A program made the translations under genes and the position numbers. Below, piece by piece: positions 10,812-21,860 of a stretch of DNA of 64,000 nt. The number at the start of each line of letters is the position of its first letter. Position 1 is the stretch's first letter. This DNA comes from Hemibagrus wyckioides (lineage: Eukaryota; Chordata; Actinopteri; Siluriformes; Bagridae), in NCBI RefSeq assembly GCF_019097595.1, contig NC_080717.1:11345336-11409335 (forward strand), in the 5' to 3' direction. Under the pieces are notes generated by a model, which searched no databases, had not been told where the DNA came from, and was given only the letters and a program-made list of their open reading frames with translations.

Positions 10812-12048
10812 CAGGGGTTGGACAATGAAACTGAAACACTGGCCAATTTAGTGTTGGAGTTTTCATGGCTAAATTTGACCAGCCTGGTGGCCAAACTTCA
10901 TTGATTGCACATTCCACCAGTAAGAGCAGAGTGTGAAGGTTTAATTAGCAGAGTAATAGCACAGTTTTGCTTAAAATATTGCAATGCACACATTATGGGT
11001 GACATATCAGAGTTCAAAAGAGGACAAATTGTTGGTGCACGTCTCGCTGGCGCATCTGTGACTAAGACAGCAAGTCTTTGTGATGTATCAAGAGCCACGG
11101 TATCCAGGGTAATGTCAGCATACCACCAAGAAGGACGGACCACATCCAACAGGAATAACTGTGGACGCAAGAAGAAGCTGTCTGAAAGGGATGTCTGGGT
11201 GCTAACCCGGATTGTATCCAAAAAACATAAAACCACAGCTGCCCAACTCTCCTGTTTCCACCAAAACTGTCTGTCGGGAGCTCCACAGGGTCAATGTACA
11301 TGGCCAGGCTGCTATAGCCAAATCTTTGGTCACTCGTGCCAATGCCAAAGGTCGGTTTCAATGGTGCCAGCAGCGAAAATCTTGGGCTGTGGACAATGTG
11401 AAACATGTATTGTTCTCTGATGAGTCCACCTTCACTGTCTTTCCCACATCCAGGAGAGTTACGGTGTGGAGAAGCCCCAAAGAAGCGTACCACCCAGACT
11501 GTTGCATGCCCAGAGTGAAGCATGGGGTGGATCAGTGATGGTTTGAGCTGCAATATCATGGCATTCCCTAGGCCCAATACTTGTGCTAGATGGGCGCGTC
11601 ACTGCCAAGGACTACCGAACCATTCTGGAGGACCATGTGCACCCAATGGTTCAAACATTGTATCATGAAGGCGGTGCTGTGTATCAGGATGATAATGCAC
11701 CAATACACACAGCAAGACTGGTGACAGAGTGGTTTGATGAACATGAAAGTGAAGTTGAACATCTCCCATGGCCTGCACAGTCACCAGATCTAAATATTAT
11801 TGAGCCACTTTGGGGTGTTTTGGAGGAGCGAGTCAGGAAACGTTTTCCTCCACCAGCATCACGTAGTGACCTGGCCACTATTCTGCAAGAAGAATGGCTC
11901 AAAATCCCTCTGGCCACTGTGCAGGACTTGTATCTGTCATTCCCGAGACGAATTGATGCTGTACTGGCCGCAAAAGGAGGCCCTACACCATACTAATGAA
12001 TTATTGTGGTCTAAAACCAGGCGTTTCAGTTTCATTGTCCAACCCCTG
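10812..12048 (+). mobile_element. Full-length Tc1/mariner transposon with both terminal repeats
   Basis: The left end CAGGGGTTGGACAATGAAAC and the right end GTTTCATTGTCCAACCCCTG are perfect inverted repeats over 20 bp and remain similar further in. Each is bordered by TA, the Tc1/mariner target duplication, at 10810-10811 and 12049-12050. The element is about 1.24 kb, the usual size, and encloses a single transposase gene in plus orientation. It differs in its terminal repeats from the TATTGCCAAAAG family elsewhere in the window. An internal deletion and a one-base deletion make it unlikely to move by itself, though its ends look usable. Confidence 0.93.
10995..11996 (+). pseudogene. Tc1 transposase pseudogene, two frame breaks
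   Basis: The frame begins MGDISEFKRGQIVG and carries the paired-like helix-turn-helix DNA-binding region (residues to about 110). A deletion near 11250 breaks the frame before PVSTKTVCRELHRVN. The first catalytic Asp is seen in LFSDEST at about 11417-11437. A one-base loss near 11527 breaks the frame again at KHGG. The last part is open from 11583, with the second Asp in YQDDNAP, the third acidic residue in SPDLNIIEPLW, and the terminal AAKGGPTPY. All three DDE residues are thus present, spread over three frames. The family cuts and pastes DNA at TA sites; this copy should not make a full enzyme. Confidence 0.9.
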
Positions 12049-12164
12049 TAGTTTAGTAGTACGATATTTTGAACATAGCATAAGTAATCACATATGTAGG
12101 TTTTGCCATTTCCTTTTTTAAATTTATTTAAATTTATTTTTTAATGTTTTTCATTATTTTATTT

Positions 12165-12295
12165 AAGAATTCAAGAATCAAGATTTTTATTTGTTGTATA
12201 CACAGTTATATACAGTACACAACTTGCAGTGAAATGAAAATCTGGTCCCTCCTCCGAGACTGTGCATGTAAATGAACTAGATTTAAGAACTAGTG
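12165..12295 (-). repeat. LINE 3' tail fragment, CR1/L2-like
   Basis: The piece 'tcaagaatcaagatttttat' followed by 'acacaacttgcagtgaaat' resembles, in reverse complement, the 3' end seen at 35400-35487 (cactgtgcactgtg, aatgacaataaaagcttct). It is a 5'-truncated remnant with no coding sequence. Confidence 0.5.
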
Positions 12296-12414
12296 TATAT
12301 CCCTTTTATCACTGCTGCAGCTCACTGCAATAGAGACAAGTCATTAGTATAATTCAATACAACTGTTTGCCCACAATTCCCAAACCGGCACTTGACAACG
12401 CCCCTACCTCCAAA

Positions 12415-12722
12415 TACAGTAGTGTCCCATTTTATGTCGATTCCAACATTACGTCGCTCATCCTTAAATATTAAATTGAAAAATTAAATCCAATTTACGG
12501 CGCTAACAATGACAAATGGCTAATAATAATATTAATTATAACACTTTTAGGGGTTTATAGGTATATTTGGGCAGGTTGTAAGTACTTGGTCATCTATTGT
12601 GTCATAGTTTCATTATAGGGAATCTATACAGCACTTTATAGGGGCATTTCTGACCTACGGCAAAAATCAACTTACGTCGCGTCTCTTGGAACCAATTAAC
12701 AACGTAGGGCGGGGTAATTAAA
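12415..12722. repeat. Possible MITE with acgtcg/tacggc words
   Basis: This block is unusual for the area in its many CpG-containing words: attacgtcgctcatcc, tttacggcgctaac, gacctacggcaaaa, acttacgtcgcgtc and aacaacgtagggcgggg. The two ends are loosely complementary (tatgtcgattcc against ggaaccaattaacaacgta). It encodes no protein. A short non-autonomous DNA element is the best guess; its family is unknown to me. Confidence 0.4.
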
Positions 12723-12767
12723 TAAATGTGCAATATGCTAACATGCTACATAAGGTAGCATGATGTT

Positions 12768-12822
12768 CCTGAAGCATTAAGAGTTCCTTTCACTGGAACT
12801 AAAGGGTCAAGCCCAACCCCTA
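12768..12822 (-). mobile_element. Scrap of Tc1 transposase
   Basis: About 55 bp, 'ctgaagcattaagagttcc' to 'aagcccaacccc', match the V-P-V-K-G-T-L-N-A segment seen in the elements at 9567-10396 and 18193-19417, in minus orientation. No terminal repeat remains. Confidence 0.75.
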
Positions 12823-13162
12823 TATAGAATAGCTGAATTCTGTATACGCTAGATTTTATATGGATTTCATGGATGTAAGGTTTTTTTTTTGTTTTAACAT
12901 TTGTTGGCTTGCTGTGCTTTGAAAGTTGAGAGGAATGCATTGTGGGAGAGGAATCAAATAAATAAAGCAGCATGACATTTACACATATTCAATTGGTGCA
13001 TTTATTCAAAATGACAACAAGGACACAACAGTTAAAGAAATGGGCTGACAAGAAACATGGACATAATAGCTGGATCAAAAAGAGGGAGAGTGCTACAGCG
13101 AAGCCAACACACCCAAACCTACACACACTTTCATGCAGAAAAATGTTTAGCAGTGTAAGCAG

Positions 13163-13165
13163 CTA

Positions 13166-13201
<36 letters not shown>

Positions 13202-13202
13202 A
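13163..13202. repeat. (AAAG)n microsatellite
   Basis: About ten AAAG units in a row, seen directly. Confidence 0.95.
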
Positions 13203-13209
13203 CCCAGTT

Positions 13210-14450
13210 GGTTTCTCTGCAGGGTACAAACCACTACACACACATTAACACAGAAAGGACGATAACTAAGCCTGAGCCTGAATTAGAAAAACATCTAAAG
13301 GCCATAAAGCCATATTAATAATTAACACTGCTCACTTACCAAATATAACTCCAATATAGCCTACAAAATACAAACCACTGTTTAACAAGGAATTTCATTT
13401 ATTTGGATATAAAAAAAATCCTGGATTGACATTTGAAAATTGACCAGTTCAGTTAAACAAAAATAAAAAATACAGTACAACAAACTTATAGTTCTCATGG
13501 GAGTCACAATGCATATGTGTCTCTTTTCGTATCCCTTTCCCTAAGTTGCTAACCCTTGTAGCTAGTTAGCAAGTCATGTGAATCTTAGCTTTTGACAATT
13601 TTAAAATTAATTATGTAGTAGCTTTTTTAAATTAATTTAAATTAGCTACAAATAAATTTTATTAGCTTACTTTGTCAGCCAAAGTAGCCAATCGTGCTAA
13701 TATGTTGTGACCTAATGTTACATAGCTGTATGCTTCTATTTGTTTCCACAACCGATACTGAAAACTAGCTGTGATTTTTGCTGCTGTTGCTAACTATTTT
13801 CATATGTCAATGCCACACAGTAAAAGGTTAGATCAGAAACACTTGTAACCCAGTTAAATGTAGCTGAATTAATTTGCTTTGCTACGGAGATTATACATTT
13901 CTGCATATCATAGGTAATGTAAATATATTGTAAATACTCATTGTAAATAAATTGATTAATAAAAATTCATAGAGTCAGATGCAAGTGTAAAAGTCTTTAA
14001 TAATTAACAGGTAAAAACAAACTCAAGACACGAAAAGAACCCAAAACTAAAAACTCTAAAAGAAAATACTACGGCAAGACAGGGTAAGGAACTTACCATA
14101 AACACATAAGCTATTCACAGTACAAACAATCCAACATAACAATAACCTTACAACATATAATGCATAGCAACTCAGCAGAGAAAACACAGAACTTCAACTG
14201 CACAATCACAGGAAGTGAGGCAGACAACATAGGAAGAAGCTGAGAGGTTCTGCTCAATATATTTTTGGAAAAAGGACGACAGTTTCCGTCCCACTGTAGA
14301 AAACAGAATTAGATCCTAAAAGCCCCCCCCACTTTTTGCAACAAACAAAAAGTGTTTGTTGCACTTATCAGAGGTTATGCAGTCACAAGACAATGTGTAC
14401 TTCCATGTTCCCATCAACACAGAGCACAGGTGCTTCTTGATATTTCACTT
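13210..14450. other. Intergenic, no gene seen
   Basis: AT-rich sequence without a supported exon. A stretch of low-complexity 'ttagctac/aattaatttaaatta' lies near 13610-13660 and a C run near 14324. No repeat family was named. Confidence 0.4.
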
Positions 14451-14451
14451 A

Positions 14452-14582
14452 GTTACATTTATGGCATTTGGCAGACGCCCTTATTTACATTTTTTATCTT
14501 ACTTTATACAAGTGAGCAATTGAACTAACAACCTTCTGATCAGTAGTCCAACACCTTAACCATTAAGCTACCACATCCCCCA
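14452..14582 (+). repeat. SINE-like dispersed repeat fragment
   Basis: The sequence 'ttacatttatggcatttgg', 'cagacgcccttatttacat' and 'accttaaccattaagctac' matches my memory of a very common teleost interspersed repeat whose right end resembles a tRNA-like or hAT-derived module. No folded tRNA gene with intact A and B boxes is evident, so it is not called as a tRNA. Confidence 0.6.
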
Positions 14583-14589
14583 TGAGTTT

Positions 14590-15285
14590 GTGGGACCTGT
14601 GTAACAGTTCAAAGTTCTTGCCTTAAGGCATTCTTAAGATAAATGCAGCTTCTATTGTTATCTCTAATGGCAGAGATATAAGGGTTCTCACATTGTTATA
14701 ATAATAAGTTTAATAATTCTCTAGGCCTCCACCAGCGAGCAGGCCATGTGAGACGCCAGTTGGCTCCTTGCACAAATCTTGAAGCTTGGTCAGAGAATGA
14801 CCGTGTATAACACCTCCCTAACTCGAAGGCAGATCATTTTATTGGCATACAACCCAGATGATCATGACTCCTCTGTCTGTTCCATGCAATTGTTCTGCTG
14901 TCTAGACGGTGCATACATTCAGGAGATTCCTGTAAGAAGTGGTGCAGCAGATCTGGGTAAAGTTTGGCCAGGTGCAGGTGATCCTCTTTTACAAACAAGG
15001 TAAGCGTTGTCTCTGACAAAGCCAAATGGCTCTGTCTCACATTTTCCCATATTTTCACTAGTGAGGGGGAAGCCCTGCTGATTGTATCACTAGATGGATT
15101 TATAGTCACTGATGAATGGAAAGGTGCAGCATCCCTGGGAAGGCTATCTGCACCTGACAAGCCTGATAATAAACAATGCAGAAGGTACGGGTGATGGTGC
15201 AAAACCCCCAACTTTCAGGTTTCATTTAACCAGTTGCAATTGCTATAATAATAATACTTATAATAATAATAATAAAAATAATAAA

Positions 15286-15317
<32 letters not shown>

Positions 15318-16979
15318 GGCATGTAGCTAAACAAACCAGGAAACATGCTAAACAGTCTCAAAACTGAAGCATTTTAACACGTTTTGGGATTTTTATGTTG
15401 GCCTATTATACCACATTGATTTATCAAGAGTTACAATACATTGCACATTTTAGCTGTTTATAATTACACTTAATGTTAACATCAGTGAGACTCAAGTCCT
15501 CAGCACAGAGGAGTTTCCTGTAATGTGGTAACAGAAACAAACCCCTTTGTCTGGAAACCTACTGATACTCGTTCCACAATGTTAAATAAATGTCTCCTAA
15601 TGCAAATCTTACACACCACATCAATAATTATATGCTTTTCTTTGTTATTTAACAATGTTTTTATTCTGTTTATTATTAGACTTATGAAGGGGCCAGCATA
15701 TACACGTCTCTGTGAACAAGCTGTTATTGGAGCAATATTTAGAACAAGCACACTAATGTACATCATTTATGTTACAGTCATAAATATTCAGATCCACACT
15801 TCTATAAAACATTAATAAACACATTCTAACAAGTGGTTCCAGTGTGCTGCCCAGTGGCGATTGTGTTAGCCTTTTTCCAGGGAATGCTAAATAGCAAATC
15901 TCCATCTATGCTAATGGCCATAGAGCTCATAAGCTTATATGATCATTTTTGAAAGTATCTAAATGGTTCCATTTACCATACTCCCCCATGAGCTGAGCAT
16001 GGGTTGAAGTCCCTTATGTTCTCTGAACTCATGTATAATTGATAACAGTCTCTCTTCTGGTTGTGAAAGAATAGGAAGGTCAGGAGAATTGTGTCCACTG
16101 GCATGCTTTGGTGGCTAGATGAATTTAGACCGACCTTATCGTCAAATTCTGGGTTCATGTCTAAGGTCATTTAACTCATGTTTGTGAACCAGGTGAATGA
16201 ACTTCTACTACCTACAGAACATGTCCTTCTGTGGTTATTCCAGGCAATACAGAACTATTTTAAGTGCATGGCGAGTTCACTGGACCATTTATTTTACTGA
16301 CATGGGGCACATATAATGCTTGTCTGTCCATTATAGTGTCAACTGGCTGACAGACATTATCACCACAGCATAGAAACAGCCTGGATACACAACCCTTTCT
16401 GCACCATTCCATTCCACAAGACTATTTCATCCTCCTTTTTATTACTAAGATGTATTTCACTCCAGGAGATCTGATCCACAGCTTTTACTGTGTAGCTTAT
16501 TTTTGATTGTTCATTATCAATATCATTATCACCTTTCCTGATGTGAGTGTGGTGATCTTTAAAACCCACTCGGCCATAGGTGAATCAGTTCCTAATCTTA
16601 TGGCATCTGGTTGTTAAGTGCTGCCCCTGCTGGTTAGGTTGGGTGAAATAGAATGCTTGTTCCAAATATAACTGTGGTTCTTTGAACACCAAATAGCCAC
16701 ATAATTTCCCTGGCATTTAATTTTTTTTAGCTGCAAATAATTTCACAAACTATATAATTTGTAATATTTATTAATATTATTTATTTTTATTTTATTTATT
16801 AATATTTTAATATTTTCCCCAATATAACCTATTATGGTTTATTTTGTGTAGATTCATGATATATAATTAAAATAAATGAATTTCATATTTTGGATGCAAG
16901 TATCTAAAAAAAAACAAGGAAAAATATAATATAATCATATAAAAAACATATAACATGAACAGACACAATTTCTTGTATA
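14590..16979. other. Intergenic, no gene seen
   Basis: Open frames of 60-125 codons here (for example minus strand 14834-15211) lack recognisable domains and splice signals. An (AAT)n-type microsatellite occupies about 15243-15318. The right part, from about 16700, becomes very AT-rich before the transposon nest begins. Confidence 0.4.
15243..15318. repeat. (AAT)n microsatellite
   Basis: Imperfect AAT and AAAAT units over about 75 bp. Confidence 0.9.
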
Positions 16980-18192
16980 CAGTGTCTCACAAAAATGAGT
17001 ACACCCCTCACATTTTGGTAAATATTTTATTATATCTTTTCATGTGACAACACTGAAGAAATGACACTCTGCTACAATGTAAAGTAGTGAGTGTACAGCC
17101 TGTATAACAGTGTAAATTTGCTGTCCCCTCAAAATAACTCAACACACAGCCATTAATGTCTAAACCATTGGCAACAAAAGTGAGTACACCCCTAAGTGGA
17201 AATGTCCAAATTGGGCCCAATTAGCCATTTACCCTCCTGTCATGTGACTCGTTAGTGTTACAAGGTCTCAGGTGTGAATGGGGAGCAGGTGTGTTAAATT
17301 TGGTGTTATCGCTCTCACACTCTCTCATACTGGTCACTGGAAGTTCAACATGGCACCTCATGGCAAAGAACTCTCTGAGGATCTGAAAAAAAGAATTGTT
17401 GCTCTACATAAAGATGGCCTAGGCTATATGAAGATTGCCAAGACCCTGAAACTGAGCTGCAGCACGGTGGGCAAGACCATACCGTGGTTTTACAAATCAG
17501 GTTCCACTCAGAACAGGCCTCGCCATGGTCCACCAAAGAAGTTGAGTGCACGTGCTCAGAGTCATATCCGGAGGTTGTCTTTAGGAAATAGAATTGAAGG
17601 TTGAAGGGGTGGGGGGTCAGCCTGTCAGTGCTCAGACCATACACCACACACTGCATCAAATTGGTCTGCATGGCCTTCGTCCCAGAAGGAAGCCTCTACT
17701 AAAGATGATGCACAAGAAAGCCTGCATACAGTTTGCAAACAGACTAAGGACATGGATTACTAGAACCATGTCCTGTGGTCCGATGAGACCAAGATAAACT
17801 TATTTGGTTCAGATGGTGTCAAGCGTGTGTGGCAGCAACCAGGTGAGGAGTACAAAGACAAGTGTGTCTTGCCTACAGTCAAGCATGGTGGTGGGAGTGT
17901 CATGGTCTGGGCCTGCAGCACTGGGGAGCTACAGTTCATTGAGGGAACCATGAATGCCAACATGTACTGTAACATACAGCAGAGCATGATTCGATTCGAT
18001 TCGATTCGATTCGATTCGATTCAACTTTATTGTCACTGCACATGTAGGTACAAGGCAATGAAATACAGTTAGCATCTAACCAGAAGTGCATTTTCGCAGT
18101 GCAAATAATTAGCATATATAATCAGTATATAAACAAATAAATAATTTGCATATATAAACACTATATAAAAATATATAAATATTTTGAATATA

Positions 18193-19417
18193 CACTATAT
18201 TGCCAAAAGTATTCGCTCACCTGCCTTGACTCGCATATGAACTTAAGTGACATCCCATTCGTAATCCATAGGGTTCAATATGACGTCGGTCCACCCTTTG
18301 CAGCTATAACAGCTTCAACTCTTCTGGGAAGGCTGTCCACAAGGTTTAGGAGTGTGTTTATGGGAATTTTTGACCATTCTTCCAGAAGCGCATTTGTGAG
18401 GTCACACACTGATGTTGGACGAGAAGGCCTGGCTCTCAGTCTCCGCTCTAATTCATCCCAAGGTGTTCTATCGGGTTGAGGTCAGAACTCTGTGCAGGCC
18501 AGTCAAGTTCATCCACACCAGACTCTGTCATCCATGTCTTTATGGACCTTCATGTTGGAAGAAGAAGGGGCCAGCTCCAAACTGTTCCCACAAAGTTGGG
18601 AGCATGGAATTGTCCAAAATGTCTTGGTATGCTGAAGCATTCAGAGTTCCTTTCACTGGAACTAAGGGGCCAAGCCCAGCTCCTGAAAAACAACCCCACA
18701 CCATAATCCCCCCTCCACCAAACTTTACACTTGGCACAATGCAGTCAGACAAGTACCGTTCTCCTGGCAACCGCCAAACCCAGACTCGTCCATCGGATTG
18801 CCAGATGGAGAAGCGCGATTCGTCACTCCAGAGAATGCGTCTCCACTGCTCTAGAGTCCAGTGGCGGCGTGCTTTACACCACTGCATCCGACGCTTTGCA
18901 TTGCACTTGGTGATGTATGGCTTGGATGCAGCTGCTCGGCCATGGAAACCCATTCCATGAAGCTCTCTGCGCACTGTTCTTGAGCTAATCTGAAGGCCAC
19001 ATGAAGTTTGGAGGTCTGTAGCGATTGACTCTGCAGAAAGTTGGCGACCTCTTCGCACTATGCGCCTCAGCATCTGCTGACCCCGCTCCGTCAGTTTACG
19101 TGGCCTACCACTTCGTGGCTGAGTTGCTGTCATTCCCAAACACTTCCACGTTCTTATAATACAGCTGACAGTTGACTGTGGAATATTTAGGAGCGAGGAA
19201 ATTTCACGACTGGATTTGTTGCACAGGAGGCATCCTATCACAGTTCCACGCTGGAATTCACTGAGCTCCTGAGAGCAACCCATTCTTTCACAAATGTTTG
19301 TAAAAACAGTCTGCATGCCTAGGTGCTTGATTTTATACACCTGTGGCCATGGAAGTGATTGGAACACCTGATTCTGATTATTTGGATGGGTGAGCGAATA
19401 CTTTTGGCAATATAGTG
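18193..19417 (-). mobile_element. Inner Tc1/mariner element with matched ends and TA duplications
   Basis: Inverted terminal repeats CACTATATTGCCAAAAGTAT at 18193 and ATACTTTTGGCAATATAGTG ending at 19417 are perfect over at least 20 bp and are bordered by TA on each side. At about 1,225 bp this is a standard-size element. Its family is related to the one that gave the fold-back element at 9567 and the short copy at 47567. It sits in the LINE 3' UTR, so it is the youngest layer of the nest. Confidence 0.94.
18275..19316 (-). pseudogene. Transposase of the inner Tc1, internal deletion
   Basis: The frame from 19316 ([19 protein letters not shown]) is open for about 260 codons. The helix-turn-helix segment, the [10 protein letters not shown] hinge, [15 protein letters not shown], the first Asp in LWSDESRFS, and [16 protein letters not shown] are all clean. 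It then stops just after FFFQHEGP because about 30 bases are missing compared with the sister copies at 9760 and 10190. The deleted segment holds the second catalytic Asp motif (QHD..). The rest of the gene, with the IEHL Glu region and terminal AKGGPTSY, follows out of frame to 18275. Confidence 0.92.
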
Positions 19418-19591
19418 TATATAAACAGTATACAGAGGGAGGTAAATACAATGAGTGCAAATGAGCAAATGATTATAGGTGGTGCAATAAAGAAGGTATT
19501 GTATACCATGAAAATAATTTGCATATGTAAACTGTACACAGAAAGGGTTATATACAGAAAAGGTTATATACATTGATAATACTGTGTTCAG

Positions 19592-20880
19592 TCAAAGTGT
19601 GTGTGATCGGGTGGAGGCAGAGTTCGGCAAAGAAACAGCTGTGGGGAAAAAGCTGTTCCTAAACCTGCTAGTCTTGGTCCGGAGGCTCCTGTAGCGCCTC
19701 CCAAAAGGCAGGAGGGCAAAGAGCCTATGGGCAGGGTGAGAGAAGTCCTTTATGATTTTGCGTGCTCTGGTGAGACAACGCTTCCTGTAAATGTCCTTGA
19801 TCTTAGGAAGTGGAACTCCTACAATGCGTTGGGCAATTTTCACCACCCTCTGCAGTGTTTTCCGGGCTGACACAGTGCAGTTCACATACCAGACAGTGAT
19901 ACAGCCAGTCAGGATGCTCTCGATGGTGCAACAGTAGAAGTTCACCAGGATGTCTGAAGAGAGATGTTTTTTCCTCAGAGCCCTCAGGAAGAAGAGGCGC
20001 TGGTGAGCCTTCTTGACCAGACTGGAGCTGTTGGTAGTCCAGGAGAGATCCTCGGAGATGTGGATACCCAGGAATTTGAAGCTAGTGACACGGTCCACCA
20101 CCTCTCCATTGAGATGAATAGGTGTGTGTGTGTCACCTTTCACCTTCCTGAAGTCCACTATGAGCTCCTTGGTCTTTGTAGTGTTGAGCAGCAGGTTGTT
20201 GCCAGCGCACCATGCAGCTAGACGGTCCACCTCCTCTCTATAAGCTGACTCATCAGTGTCTTTGATGAGTCCAATCACTGTGGTGTCATCTGCAAACTTG
20301 ATAATTGTGTTGGAACTATGTACAGGCTTGCAGTCATAGGTGAAGAGAGAGTAGAGGAAGTGACTCAGCACACAGCCTTGTGGTACTCCGGTGCCAAGGA
20401 TGAGTGTGAAAGAGCATTGGCGATCTATCCGAACATGCTGGGGCCTGTTGGTCAGAAAGTCCAGGAGCCAGTTGCATAGTGATGCGTTGATGCCCAGGTC
20501 TCCAAGTTTGGTGACTAACTTGGAAGGGATGACAGTGTTAAAAGCTGAAGTCCAGGAAAAGCATTCTGGCATAGGTGTCTTTATTGTCCATGTGAGAGAG
20601 GACTGAGTGCAGCGCTGTGGAAACTGTGTCATCTGTGCTCTTGTTCTGATGGTAAACAAATTGATGAGGGTCAAGGGTGGCAGGAAGACAGGTTTTGAGG
20701 TGTGCCAGGACCAGCCGCTCAAAGCACTTAGCGATGATGGGGGTGAGCTCTACTGGGTGGTAGTCATTAAGGCAGGATGCAGTGGTGTTTTTTGGTACAG
20801 GCACAATGGAGGTGGTCTTAAGGCAGGTGGGCACAATTGCTTGGGCTAGAGACAGGTTCAGATCCAACATGATAACGACC
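19592..20880 (-). pseudogene. LINE reverse transcriptase fragment
   Basis: Two overlapping frames cover one reverse transcriptase. The first (to about 20540) includes the finger region and the motif A core FLDF with its catalytic Asp. A small deletion near 20548 shifts the frame. The second, to 19592, has the palm motifs: GVPQGCVLS, the catalytic FADD in KFADDTTV, then LGIHI and the thumb with the C-terminal [19 protein letters not shown] end typical of the group. The N-terminal endonuclease is missing by truncation. It copies RNA into DNA in intact relatives; this copy is dead. Confidence 0.85.
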
Positions 20881-21377
20881 CCAAACAAAGGTGATGGACT
20901 GGCCAAGCATGTCTCCAGATCTAAACCCTATTGAGCATCTGTGGGGCATCCTCAAATGGAAGGTGGGGGAGTGCAAGGTGTCTAACATCCACCAGCTCTG
21001 TGATGTCATCATGGAGGAGTGGAAGAGGACTCCAGTGGCAACCTGTGAAGCTCTGGTGAACTCCATGCCCAAGAGGGTTCAGGCAGTGCTGGAAAATAAT
21101 GGTGGCCACACAAAATACGATATATATGATAAATATAATACAAAATATTGACACTTTGGGCCCAATTTGGACATTTCCACTTAGGGGTGTACTCACTTTT
21201 GTTGCCAACAGTTTAGACATTAATGGCTGTGTGTTGAGTTATTTTGAGCACAGCAAATTTACACTGTTATACAGGCTGTACACTCACTACTTTACATTGT
21301 AGCAGAGTGTCATTTCTTCAGTGTTGTCACATGAAAAGATATAATAAAATATTTACAAAAATGTGAGGGGTGTACTC

Positions 21378-21412
21378 ATATACTATATATATATATACAT
21401 ATATATATATAT
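21378..21412. repeat. (TA)n tract at the right end of the transposon nest
   Basis: Alternating TA over about 30 bp replaces the expected last bases of the outer terminal repeat. Confidence 0.85.
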
Positions 21413-21678
21413 AGTGGTTTTTTTTTAACCCTCTTAACACTGTACAGGGAGATGTTTCATTGACAGGTCTGTAAATGGTTTAACACTGATCAAAGTCCAC
21501 CCTAGATTACTAGCAGCATTCAGGAAACTTCTCCTGCTCGTGAGTGCAGCGTGACAGAGACCTTCTTCATGTTCATCGCTTTTCATTTGGCTCTCACTTA
21601 CAGAACAAGAACAAAGGCGAACTTGGGATTATATTTCAGTGTAACAAAATTCTGGCATTTTATCTGGAAATCCTGACC
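21383..21678 (+). promoter_or_regulatory. clgn: Presumed clgn promoter and 5' UTR
   Basis: Only about 300 bp separate the end of the transposon nest from the clgn ATG at 21679, which stands in a fair context (tgaccATGc). An acceptor-like site (ctctcacttacag, near 21602) could join an upstream non-coding exon; if so, that exon would lie in or beyond the transposons. No clear TATA box was identified. Confidence 0.4.
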
Positions 21679-21768
21679 ATGCTCATCAGACAGGGGGTGC
21701 TCATTGCTTTCTGTTTCTGTTTGACTGTGATTGTAGGCAGAGAGGAGCAGGTCAGTTCATCCTGTTCA

Positions 21769-21860
<92 letters not shown>

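Larger units (their letters stand above)
17988..20860 (-). mobile_element. 5'-truncated LINE of the CR1/L2 group inserted in the outer Tc1
   Basis: The minus strand reads a reverse transcriptase (20880 to 19592), then a 3' UTR that ends with 'tgacaataaagttgaatcg' and a short tail of CGAAT units (about 17990-18020 on the plus strand). Tails of short tandem units are typical of the CR1/L2/Rex1 LINE group. The 3' UTR is itself interrupted by a second Tc1 at 18193-19417. The left junction lies in the transposase of the outer element. The 5' end is truncated and the endonuclease domain is absent. Confidence 0.85.
17350..21151 (+). pseudogene. Transposase of the outer Tc1, broken and interrupted
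   Basis: The first part starts MAPHGKELSEDLKKRIVALH and shows the helix-turn-helix region. It is shifted near 17600 (from SLGNRIEG to the frame with VSAQTIHHTLHQIG), again near 17765 and once more in the middle. The first catalytic Asp is in the W-S-D-E-T-K segment near 17780. The gene continues to about 17987, then the insert intervenes and it resumes with the second Asp (QHDNDPKQ, at about 20865) and [13 protein letters not shown], which contains the Glu. Several frame breaks mean no enzyme can be made. Confidence 0.88.
16980..21382 (+). mobile_element. Outer Tc1/mariner element, split by nested insertions
   Basis: A left terminal repeat of about 230 bp (from gtctcacaaaaatgagtaca to tccaaattgggcccaatt, about 16980-17222) returns in reverse at 21150-21376. 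Between the ends lies one transposase gene, interrupted at about 17988 by a LINE that itself holds a second Tc1; the first element resumes at about 20861 (ccaacatgataacgacccca). Without the insert the element would be about 1.5 kb. The extreme right end is lost into a TA-rich microsatellite at 21378-21412. Confidence 0.9.

Noticed and set aside
11062..11577. 171-codon minus-strand frame
   Set aside because: It is antisense to the Tc1 transposase at 10995-11996, which explains the length.
14452..14582. Possible tRNA gene
   Set aside because: The right end resembles the tRNA-like part of a common fish repeat, but I could not fold a complete cloverleaf with A and B boxes.
18412..18960. 182-codon plus-strand frame
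   Set aside because: It is antisense to the inner Tc1 transposase.
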